The notes under the pieces: generated by a model
Seen by the model: only the letters and a program-made list of their open reading frames with translations
Database searches by the model: none
Told to the model about the DNA's origin: nothing
Source: Actinomycetales bacterium
Lineage (GTDB): Bacteria; Actinomycetota; Actinomycetes; Actinomycetales; Microbacteriaceae
Assembly: GCA_015655415.1 (NCBI GenBank)
Contig: JAATFB010000088.1
Span: 112,156 to 176,155, forward strand
Direction: 5' to 3'
DNA length: 64,000 nucleotides
Made by a program: the position numbers and the translations under genes
Shown here: one piece after another, positions 8,751 to 19,090 of the stretch
Numbering within the stretch: position 1 is the first letter of the stretch
How the letters are laid out: every line of letters begins with the position of its first letter

Positions 8751-10106
8751 ATGACCACTCTCGACACGCACGACGCCCCGGCCGGGGGACCGCGGCTGCC
8801 CCAGGAACGTCGCCTCGTGACCGAGATACCGGGACCGGAGTCCCGCCGCCTGCTGGAGCGCAAGGCCGACGCGGTCGCGAGGGGCGTCGGGCACACGATG
8901 CCCGTTGCAACCGTCGCAGCCGGCGGCGGCGTGCTCGTGGACGCCGACGGCAACTCGCTCATCGACCTGGGAAGCGGCATCGCCGTCACCGGCGTCGGCA
9001 ACTCCGCACCTCGAGTCGTCGAGGCGGTGCAGCGCCAGGTCGCGCAGTTCACGCACACCTGCTTCACGATCTCGCCGTACGAGTCCTACGTGGCGGTGGC
9101 GGAGGCGCTGAACCGGCTGACCCCGGGCGAGTTCGCCAAGCGCAGCGCCCTGTTCAACTCCGGGGCCGAGGCCGTGGAGAACGCGGTCAAGATCGCCCGG
9201 CACCACACGAGGAAGCAGGCCGTCGTCGTCTTCGACCACGCCTACCATGGGCGCACCAACCTCACGATGGCGCTGACCGCGAAGAGCATGCCGTACAAGA
9301 GCGGCTTCGGACCGTTCGCGCCCGAGGTGTACCGCGCCCCCCTGTCGTACCCCTACCGGGACGGGCTGAGCGGCGCGGATGCCGCCTCCCGCGCCATCGC
9401 GCAGATCGAGTCGCAGGTGCGCGCCGAGAACCTCGCTGCCGTCCTCATCGAGCCCATCCAGGGCGAGGGCGGCTTCATCGTCCCCGCCGACGGGTTCCTC
9501 CCCGCTCTGCAGAGCTGGGCGAACGACAACGACGTGGTGTTCATCGCCGATGAGGTGCAGACCGGCTTCGCCCGCACCGGCACCATGTTCGCCAGCGAGC
9601 AGTTCGGCGCCGTGCCCGATCTCGTGACCACCGCCAAGGGCATCGCCGGCGGACTGCCGCTCTCCGCCGTCACCGGGCGCGCCGAGATCATGGACTCCGC
9701 GCAGGTCGGCGGCCTCGGCGGAACCTACGGCGGCAACCCGATCGCGTGCGCCGCCGCGCTGGCGACGATCGAGACGTACGAGCAGGATGGCCTCGCCGAG
9801 CGTGCGCAGCGGCTCGGCGCCATCCTCTCCGCCCGGCTGGAGGAGATGCGGAAGAGGGACGCCCGCGTCGGGGACGTCCGCGGACGCGGCGCGATGATGG
9901 CGATCGAGCTGGTCGACCCTGCCACGGGGGCACCGGATGCGGCGCTCACGGCGCGCGTGACGGCATCCGTGCACCGGCGGGGCGTGGTGCTGCTCACCTG
10001 CGGCACCTGGGGCAACGTGATCCGGTTCCTGCCTCCGCTCGCCATCTCGGACGAGCTGTTGAACGAGGGACTGGACCTCGTGCGGGACGCCCTGGCCGAG
10101 AGCTGA
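8751..10106 (+). CDS. gabT: 4-aminobutyrate--2-oxoglutarate transaminase
   Basis: A 451-residue class III PLP-dependent aminotransferase that converts GABA and 2-oxoglutarate to succinate semialdehyde and glutamate. Seen are LFNSGAEAVENAVKIAR (PLP phosphate binding), FDHAYHGRTNLTMALT, the Glu/Asp of VLIEPIQGEGG and FIADEVQTGFARTG, the PLP lysine in TTAKGIAGGLP (about K296), and GGTYGGNPIACAAAL. These match GabT rather than ornithine transaminases. ATG 8751 follows GAGGCGAGG. It is followed after 43 nt by gabD, which completes the GABA shunt to succinate, and is divergent from a PucR regulator. Confidence 0.92.
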   Translation: MTTLDTHDAPAGGPRLPQERRLVTEIPGPESRRLLERKADAVARGVGHTMPVATVAAGGGVLVDADGNSLIDLGSGIAVTGVGNSAPRVVEAVQRQVAQFTHTCFTISPYESYVAVAEALNRLTPGEFAKRSALFNSGAEAVENAVKIARHHTRKQAVVVFDHAYHGRTNLTMALTAKSMPYKSGFGPFAPEVYRAPLSYPYRDGLSGADAASRAIAQIESQVRAENLAAVLIEPIQGEGGFIVPADGFLPALQSWANDNDVVFIADEVQTGFARTGTMFASEQFGAVPDLVTTAKGIAGGLPLSAVTGRAEIMDSAQVGGLGGTYGGNPIACAAALATIETYEQDGLAERAQRLGAILSARLEEMRKRDARVGDVRGRGAMMAIELVDPATGAPDAALTARVTASVHRRGVVLLTCGTWGNVIRFLPPLAISDELLNEGLDLVRDALAES

Positions 10107-10149
10107 CCGCACGAGGGAACCACGAGGGAACAATGAGAGGAGACAACGG

Positions 10150-11616
10150 ATGCTGAACGAGAAGGAGCTGCTGGCCGACGTCCCGGCCGGCCTGTACATC
10201 GCGGGCGAGTGGGCCGAGGGCGAGCGCCCGGCCGGCCTGAAGGTCTTCGACCCGGCGACAGGGGAGCTGCTGAAGACCATCGCGGACGGATCGCCCGCTG
10301 ACGGCATCCGCGCCCTCGACGCCGCCGTGGCCGCGGCCGACGACTGGGCGGCGACCGCGCCGCGCGCCCGTGGCGAGATCCTGCGCCGGGCGTTCGATCT
10401 GCTGCAGGAGCGGGCGGACGACTTCGCCCTGCTGATGACGCTGGAGATGGGCAAGCCGCTGGCGGAGGCGCGCGGCGAGGTGACCTACGGCGGCGAGTTC
10501 CTGCGCTGGTTCAGCGAGGAGTCCGTGCGCATCACCGGCCGGTACGGCACGAACCCGGAGGGCACCGGACGCATCATCGTCACACAGCACCCTGTGGGAC
10601 CGTGCTTCTTGATCACGCCGTGGAACTTCCCGCTCGCGATGGCCACCCGTAAGATCGCCCCGGCCCTTGCGGCCGGCTGCACGGTGGTGATCAAGCCGGC
10701 CGCGCTGACGCCGCTGACCACTCTGTACTTCGCGAAGCTGATGGCGGATGCCGGCCTCCCCGCCGGCGTGCTCAACGTGGTGACCACCACGTCGTCCGGC
10801 GCGGTGTCCTCTCCGATCATCGCCGACCCGCGGCTGCGCAAGCTGTCGTTCACCGGCTCGACGCCGGTGGGGCGCGCGCTGCTGAAGGAGGCGTCCGAGA
10901 ACGTGCTGCGCACGTCGATGGAGCTGGGCGGGAACGCGCCGTTCGTCGTGTTCGACGACGCGGACCTCGACAGGGCGGTCGACGGGGCGATGCTCGCGAA
11001 GTTCCGCAACATCGGAGAGGCGTGCACGGCCGCGAACCGATTCATCGTGCACGAGTCGGTCGTGGAGGAGTTCGCCGACAGGGTGACCGATCGCGTGCGC
11101 CGGCTGAAGGTCGGTCGTGGCACGGAAGACGGGGTCGCGATCGGACCGCTCATCGACGGCAAGGCGGTGGCGAAGGCATCCGAGCTGGTGTCGGATGCCG
11201 TCGGCCGCGGCGCCAGGCTGCGCGTCGGCGGCTCGGCCATCGATGGTGCGGGCTCGTTCTTCGAGCCGACCGTGATCTCCGACGTCGCACCCGGCAGTGA
11301 GATCCTCAGGGAGGAGATCTTCGGACCCGTGCTCGCGATCGTGCCGTTCCGCGACGAGGACGACGCGGTGCGCATCGCCAACGACACCGAGTACGGCCTG
11401 GTGAGCTACGCGTACACCCGGGACCTGGCACGCGGCCAGCGCCTGATCGAGCGGCTGCAGACCGGCATGATGGGCCTGAACGTGGGCGTCGTGTCGAACG
11501 CGGCCGCTCCGTTCGGGGGCGTCAAGCAGTCCGGGCTGGGCCGGGAGGGCGGGTTCGAGGGCATCCACGAGTACCTGTCGACCAAGTACACGCTCACCCC
11601 CGACCCGTTCGCCTGA
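10150..11616 (+). CDS. gabD: NAD(P)-dependent succinate-semialdehyde dehydrogenase
   Basis: A 488-residue aldehyde dehydrogenase superfamily member that oxidises the succinate semialdehyde made by GabT to succinate. Seen are PWNFPLAMATRKIAPALAAGC (cofactor-binding strand and Asn), FTGSTPVGRALL, the general-base Glu in MELGGNAPF (about E258) and the nucleophilic Cys in IGEACTAANRFIVH (about C292). EEIFGPVLAI and GGVKQSGLGREGG complete the GabD signature. GAGAGGAGACAA precedes ATG 10150. It forms an operon with gabT. Tandem C-rich sequence follows the stop codon, but no clear T-tract terminator. Confidence 0.92.
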   Translation: MLNEKELLADVPAGLYIAGEWAEGERPAGLKVFDPATGELLKTIADGSPADGIRALDAAVAAADDWAATAPRARGEILRRAFDLLQERADDFALLMTLEMGKPLAEARGEVTYGGEFLRWFSEESVRITGRYGTNPEGTGRIIVTQHPVGPCFLITPWNFPLAMATRKIAPALAAGCTVVIKPAALTPLTTLYFAKLMADAGLPAGVLNVVTTTSSGAVSSPIIADPRLRKLSFTGSTPVGRALLKEASENVLRTSMELGGNAPFVVFDDADLDRAVDGAMLAKFRNIGEACTAANRFIVHESVVEEFADRVTDRVRRLKVGRGTEDGVAIGPLIDGKAVAKASELVSDAVGRGARLRVGGSAIDGAGSFFEPTVISDVAPGSEILREEIFGPVLAIVPFRDEDDAVRIANDTEYGLVSYAYTRDLARGQRLIERLQTGMMGLNVGVVSNAAAPFGGVKQSGLGREGGFEGIHEYLSTKYTLTPDPFA

Positions 11617-11864
11617 GCCCCCTGCCCCTCCTCCTGCCCCGCGCGTCCCCGCGCGTCGCCCCAGTGTCCGCCTGGGTCCCCGCGCGTCCCCCAGGGTCGA
11701 GAAGCCACAAGCTGCGGGAATGAACATCCCGTGACGACGCCTACTGGCTTTTCGGCGCTCGGGTGCGGCGTGGCGGGCGCGGCCGGACGGGCACGGGGGT
11801 AGGCGCGGCCGGGCGGGCACGGGGGCGCCCCGGGCGCCGGGACCGGCGGGTGCGGGGCCGGGGC

Positions 11865-13181
11865 TCAGCCGCGCAGGAACAGCTCGATCACCGGCACCGC
11901 GGCATCCGGACGCCGCACCGGCAGGTCGAGGGTGAGCGTGGCGGCCGGCTGGCCGCCCTGGATCGTGTTCTGCGCGCCGGTGCCGGGCTCGATCACCCGC
12001 ATCCGGATCTCGCTGCCGTCGCACAGCAGCTGCGCGTAGTCGACACGGCCCGCGAGACCCGGCAGGTGCAGCGATCCGAACGGCCAGGCGAAGAGGTGCG
12101 CGTAGAGCCGGTCTCCGCGCTGCGTGTAGCGCACGTCGGTGGGCGGGACGAAGCCGCTGGCCCCCGCGCCGTACACGGCACGGGAGTGCAGTCGCATCCA
12201 CTCGCGCACGCCGTCGAGGGCGTGCCGGGCGTTCGCGTCGAGCTCGCCGCGACCGTTCGGGCCCACGTTCAGCAGCAGGTTCCCGTTCTTGGACACGCCG
12301 TCCACCAGCATGCGCACCAGCAGGTCGACGTCCTTGTAGTCGTGGTTGTCGCGGTCGTAGCCCCAGCTTCCGTTGAGGGTCTGGCACGCCTCCCAGAGCA
12401 CCGGATGCCCGTCGACCTCCATCGGACGATCCGGCTGATACTGCTCCGGCGTGACCAGGTCGCCCGGGATGCCGAGTCGATCGTTGACGATGATGCCCGG
12501 CTGCAGCTCCCGCACCATCGCCATCAGCTGCCGCGCTCCCCAGTCGTCGGCGCCCTTGGCGCCCCAGACCTGCGGTGTGTGACCCACGGCGTAGGAGAAG
12601 TCGAAGAACAGGTAGTCGACGCGGCCATAGCCGGTGAGCAGCTCCCGCACCTGCCCGTGCAGATAGGCGCGGTAGCGGGCCATGTCGCGGCCCTCGTTCA
12701 GCTCGGCCGCATTCGGCTCGTCGCGCTGCGGGTGGAAGCCGTCGATGGTGAAGTCGGGGTGGTGCCAGTCGAGCAGCGAGTGGTAGAAGCCGACCCTGAG
12801 CCCGGCCTCCCGCACGGCGTCGACGAACTCGGCCACGACGTCCCGGGCGAACGGGGTGTGCATGACGGTGTAGTCGGTGAGCGCGGAGTCCCACAGGCAG
12901 AAGCCGTCGTGGTGCTTCGTGGTCAGCACGACATAGCGCATGCCAGCATCCCGAGCCGCGGCGGCCCACTTGCGGGCGTCGAAGAGATCGGGATCGAAGT
13001 GCCGTGCGTACCGCTCGTACTGCTGGGCGGTCATCCGCTCCCGGTTCATCAGCCACTCGTGGCGCGCGCCCAGCGCGTAGAGGCCCCAGTGGATGAACAT
13101 GCCGAAACGGTCGTCGCTGAACCACGCGGTCTCGGCCTCTGGCACGGCAGCGGGGACAGGAGGCGGGGCGGACGGCATCAT
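11865..13181 (-). CDS. Alpha-L-fucosidase (GH29)
   Basis: A 438-residue GH29 enzyme that releases alpha-linked L-fucose with retention of configuration. The N-terminal barrel shows RFGMFIHWGLYALGARHEW, the segment VVLTTKHHDGFCLWDS (paired His of the active site) and YSLLDWHHPDF-like text (seen as FYHSLLDWHHPDF). The nucleophile strand is VDYLFFDFSYAVG near residue 190, followed by NLLLNVGPNGRGELD. No signal peptide is present, so the enzyme is probably cytoplasmic and acts on imported oligosaccharides. ATG 13181 (followed by another ATG) lies behind GAGAGAAG. A DHA2 transporter gene lies upstream in the same direction, but a link is not certain. Confidence 0.88.
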   Translation of the reverse strand: MMPSAPPPVPAAVPEAETAWFSDDRFGMFIHWGLYALGARHEWLMNRERMTAQQYERYARHFDPDLFDARKWAAAARDAGMRYVVLTTKHHDGFCLWDSALTDYTVMHTPFARDVVAEFVDAVREAGLRVGFYHSLLDWHHPDFTIDGFHPQRDEPNAAELNEGRDMARYRAYLHGQVRELLTGYGRVDYLFFDFSYAVGHTPQVWGAKGADDWGARQLMAMVRELQPGIIVNDRLGIPGDLVTPEQYQPDRPMEVDGHPVLWEACQTLNGSWGYDRDNHDYKDVDLLVRMLVDGVSKNGNLLLNVGPNGRGELDANARHALDGVREWMRLHSRAVYGAGASGFVPPTDVRYTQRGDRLYAHLFAWPFGSLHLPGLAGRVDYAQLLCDGSEIRMRVIEPGTGAQNTIQGGQPAATLTLDLPVRRPDAAVPVIELFLRG

Positions 13182-13380
13182 TCTTCTCTCGTGAGGCGCG
13201 GTGGCGGCGGGACGCGGGCGGGGGCCGTGTGACGAAGGACGTCGGCATCCCTCTTCTCACGTTACGGCAGCATTCGCCTCGCGCCCCGGCACTTGCCTCG
13301 GGCCGCCGCGCTGAGGATGCTGCCCTCCGCTGGAATGCCCCTCCACCGGGGATGCCCCCCCGCTGCGACGCCAGGACCCG

Positions 13381-14925
13381 TCAGTGCAGGCGCACCTGCT
13401 TCGGCAGGGCGAAGACGAGCAGGAACGCCGCGACCGAGAAGATCGCGCTGGCCAGCATGGCCAGTGCCGCGCCATGGCCGAACCCGACCGCGAGCTGGTG
13501 GTCGACGTACTGCTGGATGGCGTGCTTGACGGCATCCGCACCGCCCGCCGCGTGCTGCTGCGCGATCTCGGCGGCCTTGGCCTTGCTGGGCGCGAACGAA
13601 TCCGGCAGCTGGCTGAACAGCACACTGCCGATGAGCGCTATGCCGATCGCCGATCCGATGCGCTGCATGGTCTGGATGACGCCGCTCGCGGCACCCGCCT
13701 CGGAGTTGTCCACCGTGGCGATGATGAACCGGGCGTTCGGTGCGATGAACAGGCCGCTGCCGAAGCCCGCGACCACCAGCGGCGGCAGGAGATCCCAGCT
13801 GACGAGGTCGTGCGTGGGCGCCAGCCAGAAGATCAGCCAGAGCGCGATCAGCCCCAGTGCGACGAGCCCGGAGCCGACGCTCAGCACGTTGCGGCCGAGC
13901 CGTTTCGCGAACCGGTCGCTGAGGGCCGCGCCGACGATGCTGCCGATCGAGAACGGCAGCGACACCAGCCCGGACTCGAGGGCCGTGTGCCCGAGGCCAG
14001 CCTGCCAGAGCAGTGAGATGGTGAAGAAGATGCTCGTGAACGCCGCGAAATAGACGAACGCCAGCAGCACTCCGCCGGTGAACTGGCCGTGTGAGAACAG
14101 GTGCGGAGGAACGAGGGGCTCGGTGCCCGTCGTCGCGACGTGCCGTTCCCAAAGGGCGAAGAGCGCGAGCAGCAACACGCCCGCGATGAGGCTGAGCCAC
14201 GTCCAGAGCGGCCAGCCCTGATCCTGGCCCTCGATCAGCGGCACCAGGAGCGCCACGAGGGCGGCGATCGCGAGGAGGAGGCCGACGGCGTCCGTGGAGA
14301 GCCGCTTGCCCTCCGCCCCGCCGGGAACGAGCAGGAACGCGGCGATCACCGTGAGCACGCCGATCGGCGCGTTCACGTAGAAGATCGACCGCCAGCCCTG
14401 ATCCTCGCCGAACGCCTGGATGAGCAGGCCGCCGACGAGCGGGCCGAGCGCGGTGGAGATGCCGATAACGGCCCCCATCACGCCGAAGGCGCGGCCCCGC
14501 AGCATCGGCGGGAACATCAGCTGGATGAGCGAGGCAACGGCCGGCACGTATATGCCGCCGCCGACGCCCTGCGCCACCCGGGCGATCACGAGCTCGGTGC
14601 TGGACTGCGCGAGCCCGCACCACACGCTGGCCAGCGTGAAGACGGCGACGCCGACCACGAAGATCCACTTGTGGCCGAACCTGTCGCCGAAGCGTCCCGC
14701 GGGGATGAGCAGCAGGCCGAACGCCAGCGCATAGCCGGAGATCACCCAGGAGAGGGTCGCCTCGTCGGCATGCAGTCCAGTGCGGATCGCCTGCAGCGCG
14801 ACGTTGACGATGCTGGTGTCCAGCAGCGCCATGAACATGCCGGCGAGCAGCACCACCAGCGCCCACCATGCGCGCCTGTGCACGGTCGTGGCGGACGGGT
14901 CGGGCGAGAGTGCGAACGTCTGCAC
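13381..14925 (-). CDS. DHA2 family MFS drug transporter (EmrB/QacA type)
   Basis: A 514-residue, 14-helix proton-driven multidrug exporter. Motif A-like GRFGDRFGHKWIFVVG follows helix 2. The DHA2 motif LDTSIVNVALQAI lies in helix 1. Motif C is seen as GAVIGISTALGPLVGGLLIQ. WRSIFYVNAPIGVLTVIAAF is typical of EmrB/QacA proteins. GTG 14925 was chosen because ACAGGAG precedes it at about 5 nt. The frame stays open a further 101 codons upstream, but that stretch is His/Thr/Pro low complexity encoded by a GTG-rich repeat and is not expected to be protein. No regulator gene is adjacent. Confidence 0.9.
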   Translation of the reverse strand: MQTFALSPDPSATTVHRRAWWALVVLLAGMFMALLDTSIVNVALQAIRTGLHADEATLSWVISGYALAFGLLLIPAGRFGDRFGHKWIFVVGVAVFTLASVWCGLAQSSTELVIARVAQGVGGGIYVPAVASLIQLMFPPMLRGRAFGVMGAVIGISTALGPLVGGLLIQAFGEDQGWRSIFYVNAPIGVLTVIAAFLLVPGGAEGKRLSTDAVGLLLAIAALVALLVPLIEGQDQGWPLWTWLSLIAGVLLLALFALWERHVATTGTEPLVPPHLFSHGQFTGGVLLAFVYFAAFTSIFFTISLLWQAGLGHTALESGLVSLPFSIGSIVGAALSDRFAKRLGRNVLSVGSGLVALGLIALWLIFWLAPTHDLVSWDLLPPLVVAGFGSGLFIAPNARFIIATVDNSEAGAASGVIQTMQRIGSAIGIALIGSVLFSQLPDSFAPSKAKAAEIAQQHAAGGADAVKHAIQQYVDHQLAVGFGHGAALAMLASAIFSVAAFLLVFALPKQVRLH

Positions 14926-14939
14926 TGTGGCTCCTGTCT

Positions 14940-15066
14940 GTGCGGTCGTGTGGTGCGGTGGTGTGGTGTGGTGTGGTGCGGTCGTGTGGTGCGGTGCGGT
15001 CGTGCGGTGTGGTGCAGTGCGGTCGTGTCGTGTCGTGTCGTGGTGCGTCGTGCGGTGTGGTGCGGT
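14940..15066. repeat. GTGGTGCGGT-type low-complexity tract
   Basis: About 125 bp are made almost only of G, T and C in short units such as GTGGTGCGGT and TCGTGTCGTG. The tract lies directly upstream of the DHA2 transporter start, in its 5' untranslated or promoter region. No gene is seen between 14926 and 15354. Confidence 0.75.
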
Positions 15067-15354
15067 GGGACGGGCAGCCGGCGACCGGCGCTCGGGTACG
15101 GGCAGCTGCAAGGCGGGCACGACGACGTTGTGCGGCATCCGGATGCCGAGAGGGGTGGCGATGCCGGATGCCATCGGATGCCATCGGATGCCCCGGATGC
15201 TATCGAAGGCCAGAGACAAGTTGACCATGAACGGGCGTGATCGCGCACGTGCACGGCCGTGCGGAGATCATGACAGGGACGCGGTGTGCCGGACAGGGAC
15301 GCGGTGTGCCGGGCGGCCGAGGCCGACGACGGGGTGCCGCGTAGAGTCGCCTGC

Positions 15355-15723
15355 ATGATCGGAACCTGGGACGTGCTCGTGATCGACTGCCCCGACCCGG
15401 CCGCGCTCGGCCGCTTCTACGCCGCCCTGCTGGGCATGCGGGTCGTGTCCGAGGACGCGGGTTGGGTGGAGCTGGCCTCGGGTCCCGGCGCGCGGCCGCT
15501 GATCGCGTTCCAGAAGGTGAGCGGCGAGTACACGGCCCCGATATGGCCCGGCCAGGACGTGCCGCAGCAGATGCACATCGACGTCAAGGTGGACGACATC
15601 GGCGCGGCAGAACCGCAGGTGCTTGCTCTCGGCGCGACCACGACGGGCCGCGGCACGGACACCTTCCGCGTGTACCTTGACCCGGCCGGTCATCCGTTCT
15701 GTCTCATCACTCCGAACGACTGA
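15355..15723 (+). CDS. VOC family protein (glyoxalase/bleomycin-resistance fold)
   Basis: A 122-residue single vicinal-oxygen-chelate unit. The text WDVLVIDCPDPAALGRFYAALLGMRV at the N-terminus and FRVYLDPAGHPFCLI at the C-terminus are the two betaalphabeta signatures of this fold, close to the actinobacterial Glyoxalase-like subgroup. Members bind metals and carry out glyoxalase, dioxygenase or drug-binding reactions. The specific role cannot be assigned. ATG 15355 lies 7 nt downstream of TAGAGT (15342-15347), so the mRNA is probably leaderless. Confidence 0.82.
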   Translation: MIGTWDVLVIDCPDPAALGRFYAALLGMRVVSEDAGWVELASGPGARPLIAFQKVSGEYTAPIWPGQDVPQQMHIDVKVDDIGAAEPQVLALGATTTGRGTDTFRVYLDPAGHPFCLITPND

Positions 15724-15752
15724 CACCGCCCGGGTGCGGGCGGAGCCTCGCG

Positions 15753-16052
15753 TCAGTACCGGGTCTCGATCGCCATGCGCACCGTGTCGCCGAGATCGAC
15801 GCCCTCGCGCTCCCGGATCGCCCTCTTGATCGCCACCACGTAGCAGCCATCGGCCTCGGGGAAGATCGACGTCGGCCACCGCGACGACCCCAGCGTGGCC
15901 GTCACCTTCACCGAGTCGAAGCCGGCCGGCGGGTGCGGCGCGTCGCGGATCTCCTCCGACACCTCCAACGGCACCCGTGCGAACACCCACAGCTCTCGAC
16001 GAGCCGCCCAGCGGAACAGCGTGGACTCGAACTCGTATCGGATGCCCGCCAT
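15753..16052 (-). CDS. DUF1905 domain protein
   Basis: A 99-residue protein matching the DUF1905 pattern: an N-terminal FESTLFRWAARRELWVFARVPLEVSEEI followed by FDSVKVTATLGSSRWPTSIFP and the final GDTVRMAIE. The domain forms a small beta-barrel of unknown function and is widespread in actinobacteria, often near YdeI-like proteins. ATG 16052 is 7 nt from TACCGT, again a leaderless arrangement. It is convergent with the VOC gene and codirectional with the downstream transporter. Confidence 0.78.
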   Translation of the reverse strand: MAGIRYEFESTLFRWAARRELWVFARVPLEVSEEIRDAPHPPAGFDSVKVTATLGSSRWPTSIFPEADGCYVVAIKRAIREREGVDLGDTVRMAIETRY

Positions 16053-16104
16053 GAGATCAACGGTACGCGGCGCTGGCGGTGGGCGGACGGCATCCGGTGC
16101 AGGG

Positions 16105-17196
16105 TCACTGTTGCGGCGTCGCGCGCCCGATGGGTCTGCGCCGCCGCGGGATGACGCTGATCACGAGGCCCGCGATGGTCAGCAGCGTGCCGAGCACCGT
16201 CACGAGCTGCAGGCTCGTCCCCGGCGCGGGGAACAGCGCCTCGATCACGAGCGACGCGATCAGCTGCCCGCACACCGCGGCGAGCCCCTGCAGCAGCACG
16301 CCGACGATGGGCACCACGATGGCGGAGCCCATGATGAAGATCACGCCGAGCACGCCGCCGATGTACAGCAGCGGGTTGCCCGGCAGCGGCGCGGGAGGCC
16401 CGGCGACCGCCACGTGCACCAGAGCGACGATCCCCAGCAGGAGGGTGCCGCCGATGAAGTTCACGAGCGTCGCCGACACCGGCGAGCCGATCGTGGTGCG
16501 CACCTGGCCGTTCACCGCCTGCTGCCAGCCGGTGAGGCATCCGGCGATGAGCGGCATGAGCAGCACGAGGAACGGGGCATGCGCGTTCACCTGCGGTGAG
16601 ACCGAGACCGCGACAGACGCGATCACGACGACGGTGCCGACCACCCTGGTCGCCGTGATCGGCTTAGGCGGCACCTTGCCCATGCCGTGCGCGTCGATCA
16701 CGAGGCTGCTGACGGTCTGGCCGGCGACGGTTGCCACCGTGAACAGGGCGATGCCGATCAGCGTGACCGCCAGGCCCTGGGACAGCACGAAGAGGCCTCC
16801 GGCGAAGCCGCCGAGAAGCGACCACCAGGGAAGCTCGCGGCGCCGGACCGCGGCCGGGATCGCGCGGATCCCCCGCCGTGCCCTCGGCGACGCGACGGTG
16901 ACGACCGCGATCACGACGAGCCCGACGAAGAAGGAGATGAGCGCCGCGGTGTACCCGTCGCCGAGCTCGAGCGAGAGCTGGCCGTTGATGCGCGCCTGGG
17001 TGGTGATCAGCGTGCCGGCGATGCCCGCCAGCACCACGGACGCCACCGTCACGAGGAGCCTCGGCGACGCGCTCAGCGACGGCCTCTCGAACTCGCGCTC
17101 CACCTCGTGCGCGTCATCGGCTATCTCCCGCTGCAGGCTCCGCGACTCCGACTCTTCCGGCACGTGCTGGTTCAACTCGTCGATGCCGCGCCTCAT
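16105..17196 (-). CDS. DMT family transporter, double YdcZ (DUF606) type
   Basis: A 363-residue protein with a charged N-terminal cytosolic stretch of about 45 residues, then about ten hydrophobic helices arranged as two related halves. Each half begins with a short GQ-containing turn (ARINGQLSLELGDGYTAALISFFVGL and QQAVNGQVRTTIGSPVSATLVNFIGG). The conserved NGQ...F(V/I)G pattern is the signature of the YdcZ/DUF606 branch of the drug/metabolite transporters. The substrate is unknown. ATG 17196 begins 22 bp after the end of the PotA-type ATPase gene, so the two are probably cotranscribed. Confidence 0.8.
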   Translation of the reverse strand: MRRGIDELNQHVPEESESRSLQREIADDAHEVEREFERPSLSASPRLLVTVASVVLAGIAGTLITTQARINGQLSLELGDGYTAALISFFVGLVVIAVVTVASPRARRGIRAIPAAVRRRELPWWSLLGGFAGGLFVLSQGLAVTLIGIALFTVATVAGQTVSSLVIDAHGMGKVPPKPITATRVVGTVVVIASVAVSVSPQVNAHAPFLVLLMPLIAGCLTGWQQAVNGQVRTTIGSPVSATLVNFIGGTLLLGIVALVHVAVAGPPAPLPGNPLLYIGGVLGVIFIMGSAIVVPIVGVLLQGLAAVCGQLIASLVIEALFPAPGTSLQLVTVLGTLLTIAGLVISVIPRRRRPIGRATPQQ

Positions 17197-17218
17197 TCCC
17201 GGCCGGGCACGGCGCGGA

Positions 17219-18427
<1,209 letters not shown>

Positions 18428-18643
18428 GGTTCTCCTTCGGGACGCGCCGTCATCCGGCGAGGCGGGACCGCGCCGCGACGACGGCCGTCGCCGCGGGATC
18501 CCTGTCATTCTGCCAACCCGCGCCGGGTGCCGCTCGCGCCGGCTCGGGAGGCGTGACCGCGTGGAGCGAATGGCGGAGCCGACGATCGCACCGTTTGTCG
18601 TGTCGTCTCGTCGATTCACCAGCCGCTATCGAGTCGATTCACC

Positions 18644-18704
18644 AGCCGCTATCGATTTGTCTCTGCGCTTCACGCACAGGCGCGTGTGCGTGAAGCACTC
18701 GGGA
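18644..18704. repeat. 61-bp hairpin repeat, copy 1
   Basis: This copy matches the sequence at 18901-18961 at 59 of 61 positions. It contains a perfect 11-bp hairpin with arms GCTTCACGCAC and GTGCGTGAAGC separated by 8 nt (18667-18696). Confidence 0.85.
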
Positions 18705-19000
18705 AAAAATCCGGTTGCTGGTTGCTGGTTGCCGGTTGCTGATTGGCAGTTGCCCGATGGCGGGCGCCGGCCGCCTCCGGACGCCGTCGTGGGCGGGGGA
18801 GTCGCACGTCGCCGGCGAGGCTCGAGGTCCGAGCACCGCGGTCCGCCGTGCCGATTCGACGCTGCGCCGGTGGTTCGCTCGCCGCTATCGAGCCGCGACA
18901 AGCCGCTATCGATTTGTCTCTGCGCTTCACGCACAGGCGCGTGTACATGAAGCACTCGGGAGGAACGCCAGGCGCCAGGCGCCAGGCGCCAGGTGCCGGA
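18705..19000. other. Repeat-rich intergenic stretch without a gene
   Basis: Between the PotA-type ATPase and the protease gene there is no convincing frame. The stretch holds tandem GGTTGCT units (18713-18745) and tandem GCCAGGC units (18968-18995). The second copy of the 61-bp hairpin repeat also lies in it. Confidence 0.6.
18901..18961. repeat. 61-bp hairpin repeat, copy 2
   Basis: Second copy of the 18644-18704 repeat. Two G-to-A changes fall in the right arm of the hairpin (GTGTACATGAAGC), weakening the stem. Confidence 0.85.
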
Positions 19001-19090
19001 CGCCGGATCCGGCGGAGGGGACGCCTCGGAAGACGCGTCGGGCGGTGGGCGCTCCAGCACCCGCTCAGCAAGACCCACGAGAGTAGATGC

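Noticed and set aside
14926..15228. N-terminal extension of the DHA2 transporter rich in His/Thr/Pro
   Set aside because: It is encoded by a GTG-type low-complexity tract, has no family similarity, and a GTG with ACAGGAG in front marks the start at 14925.
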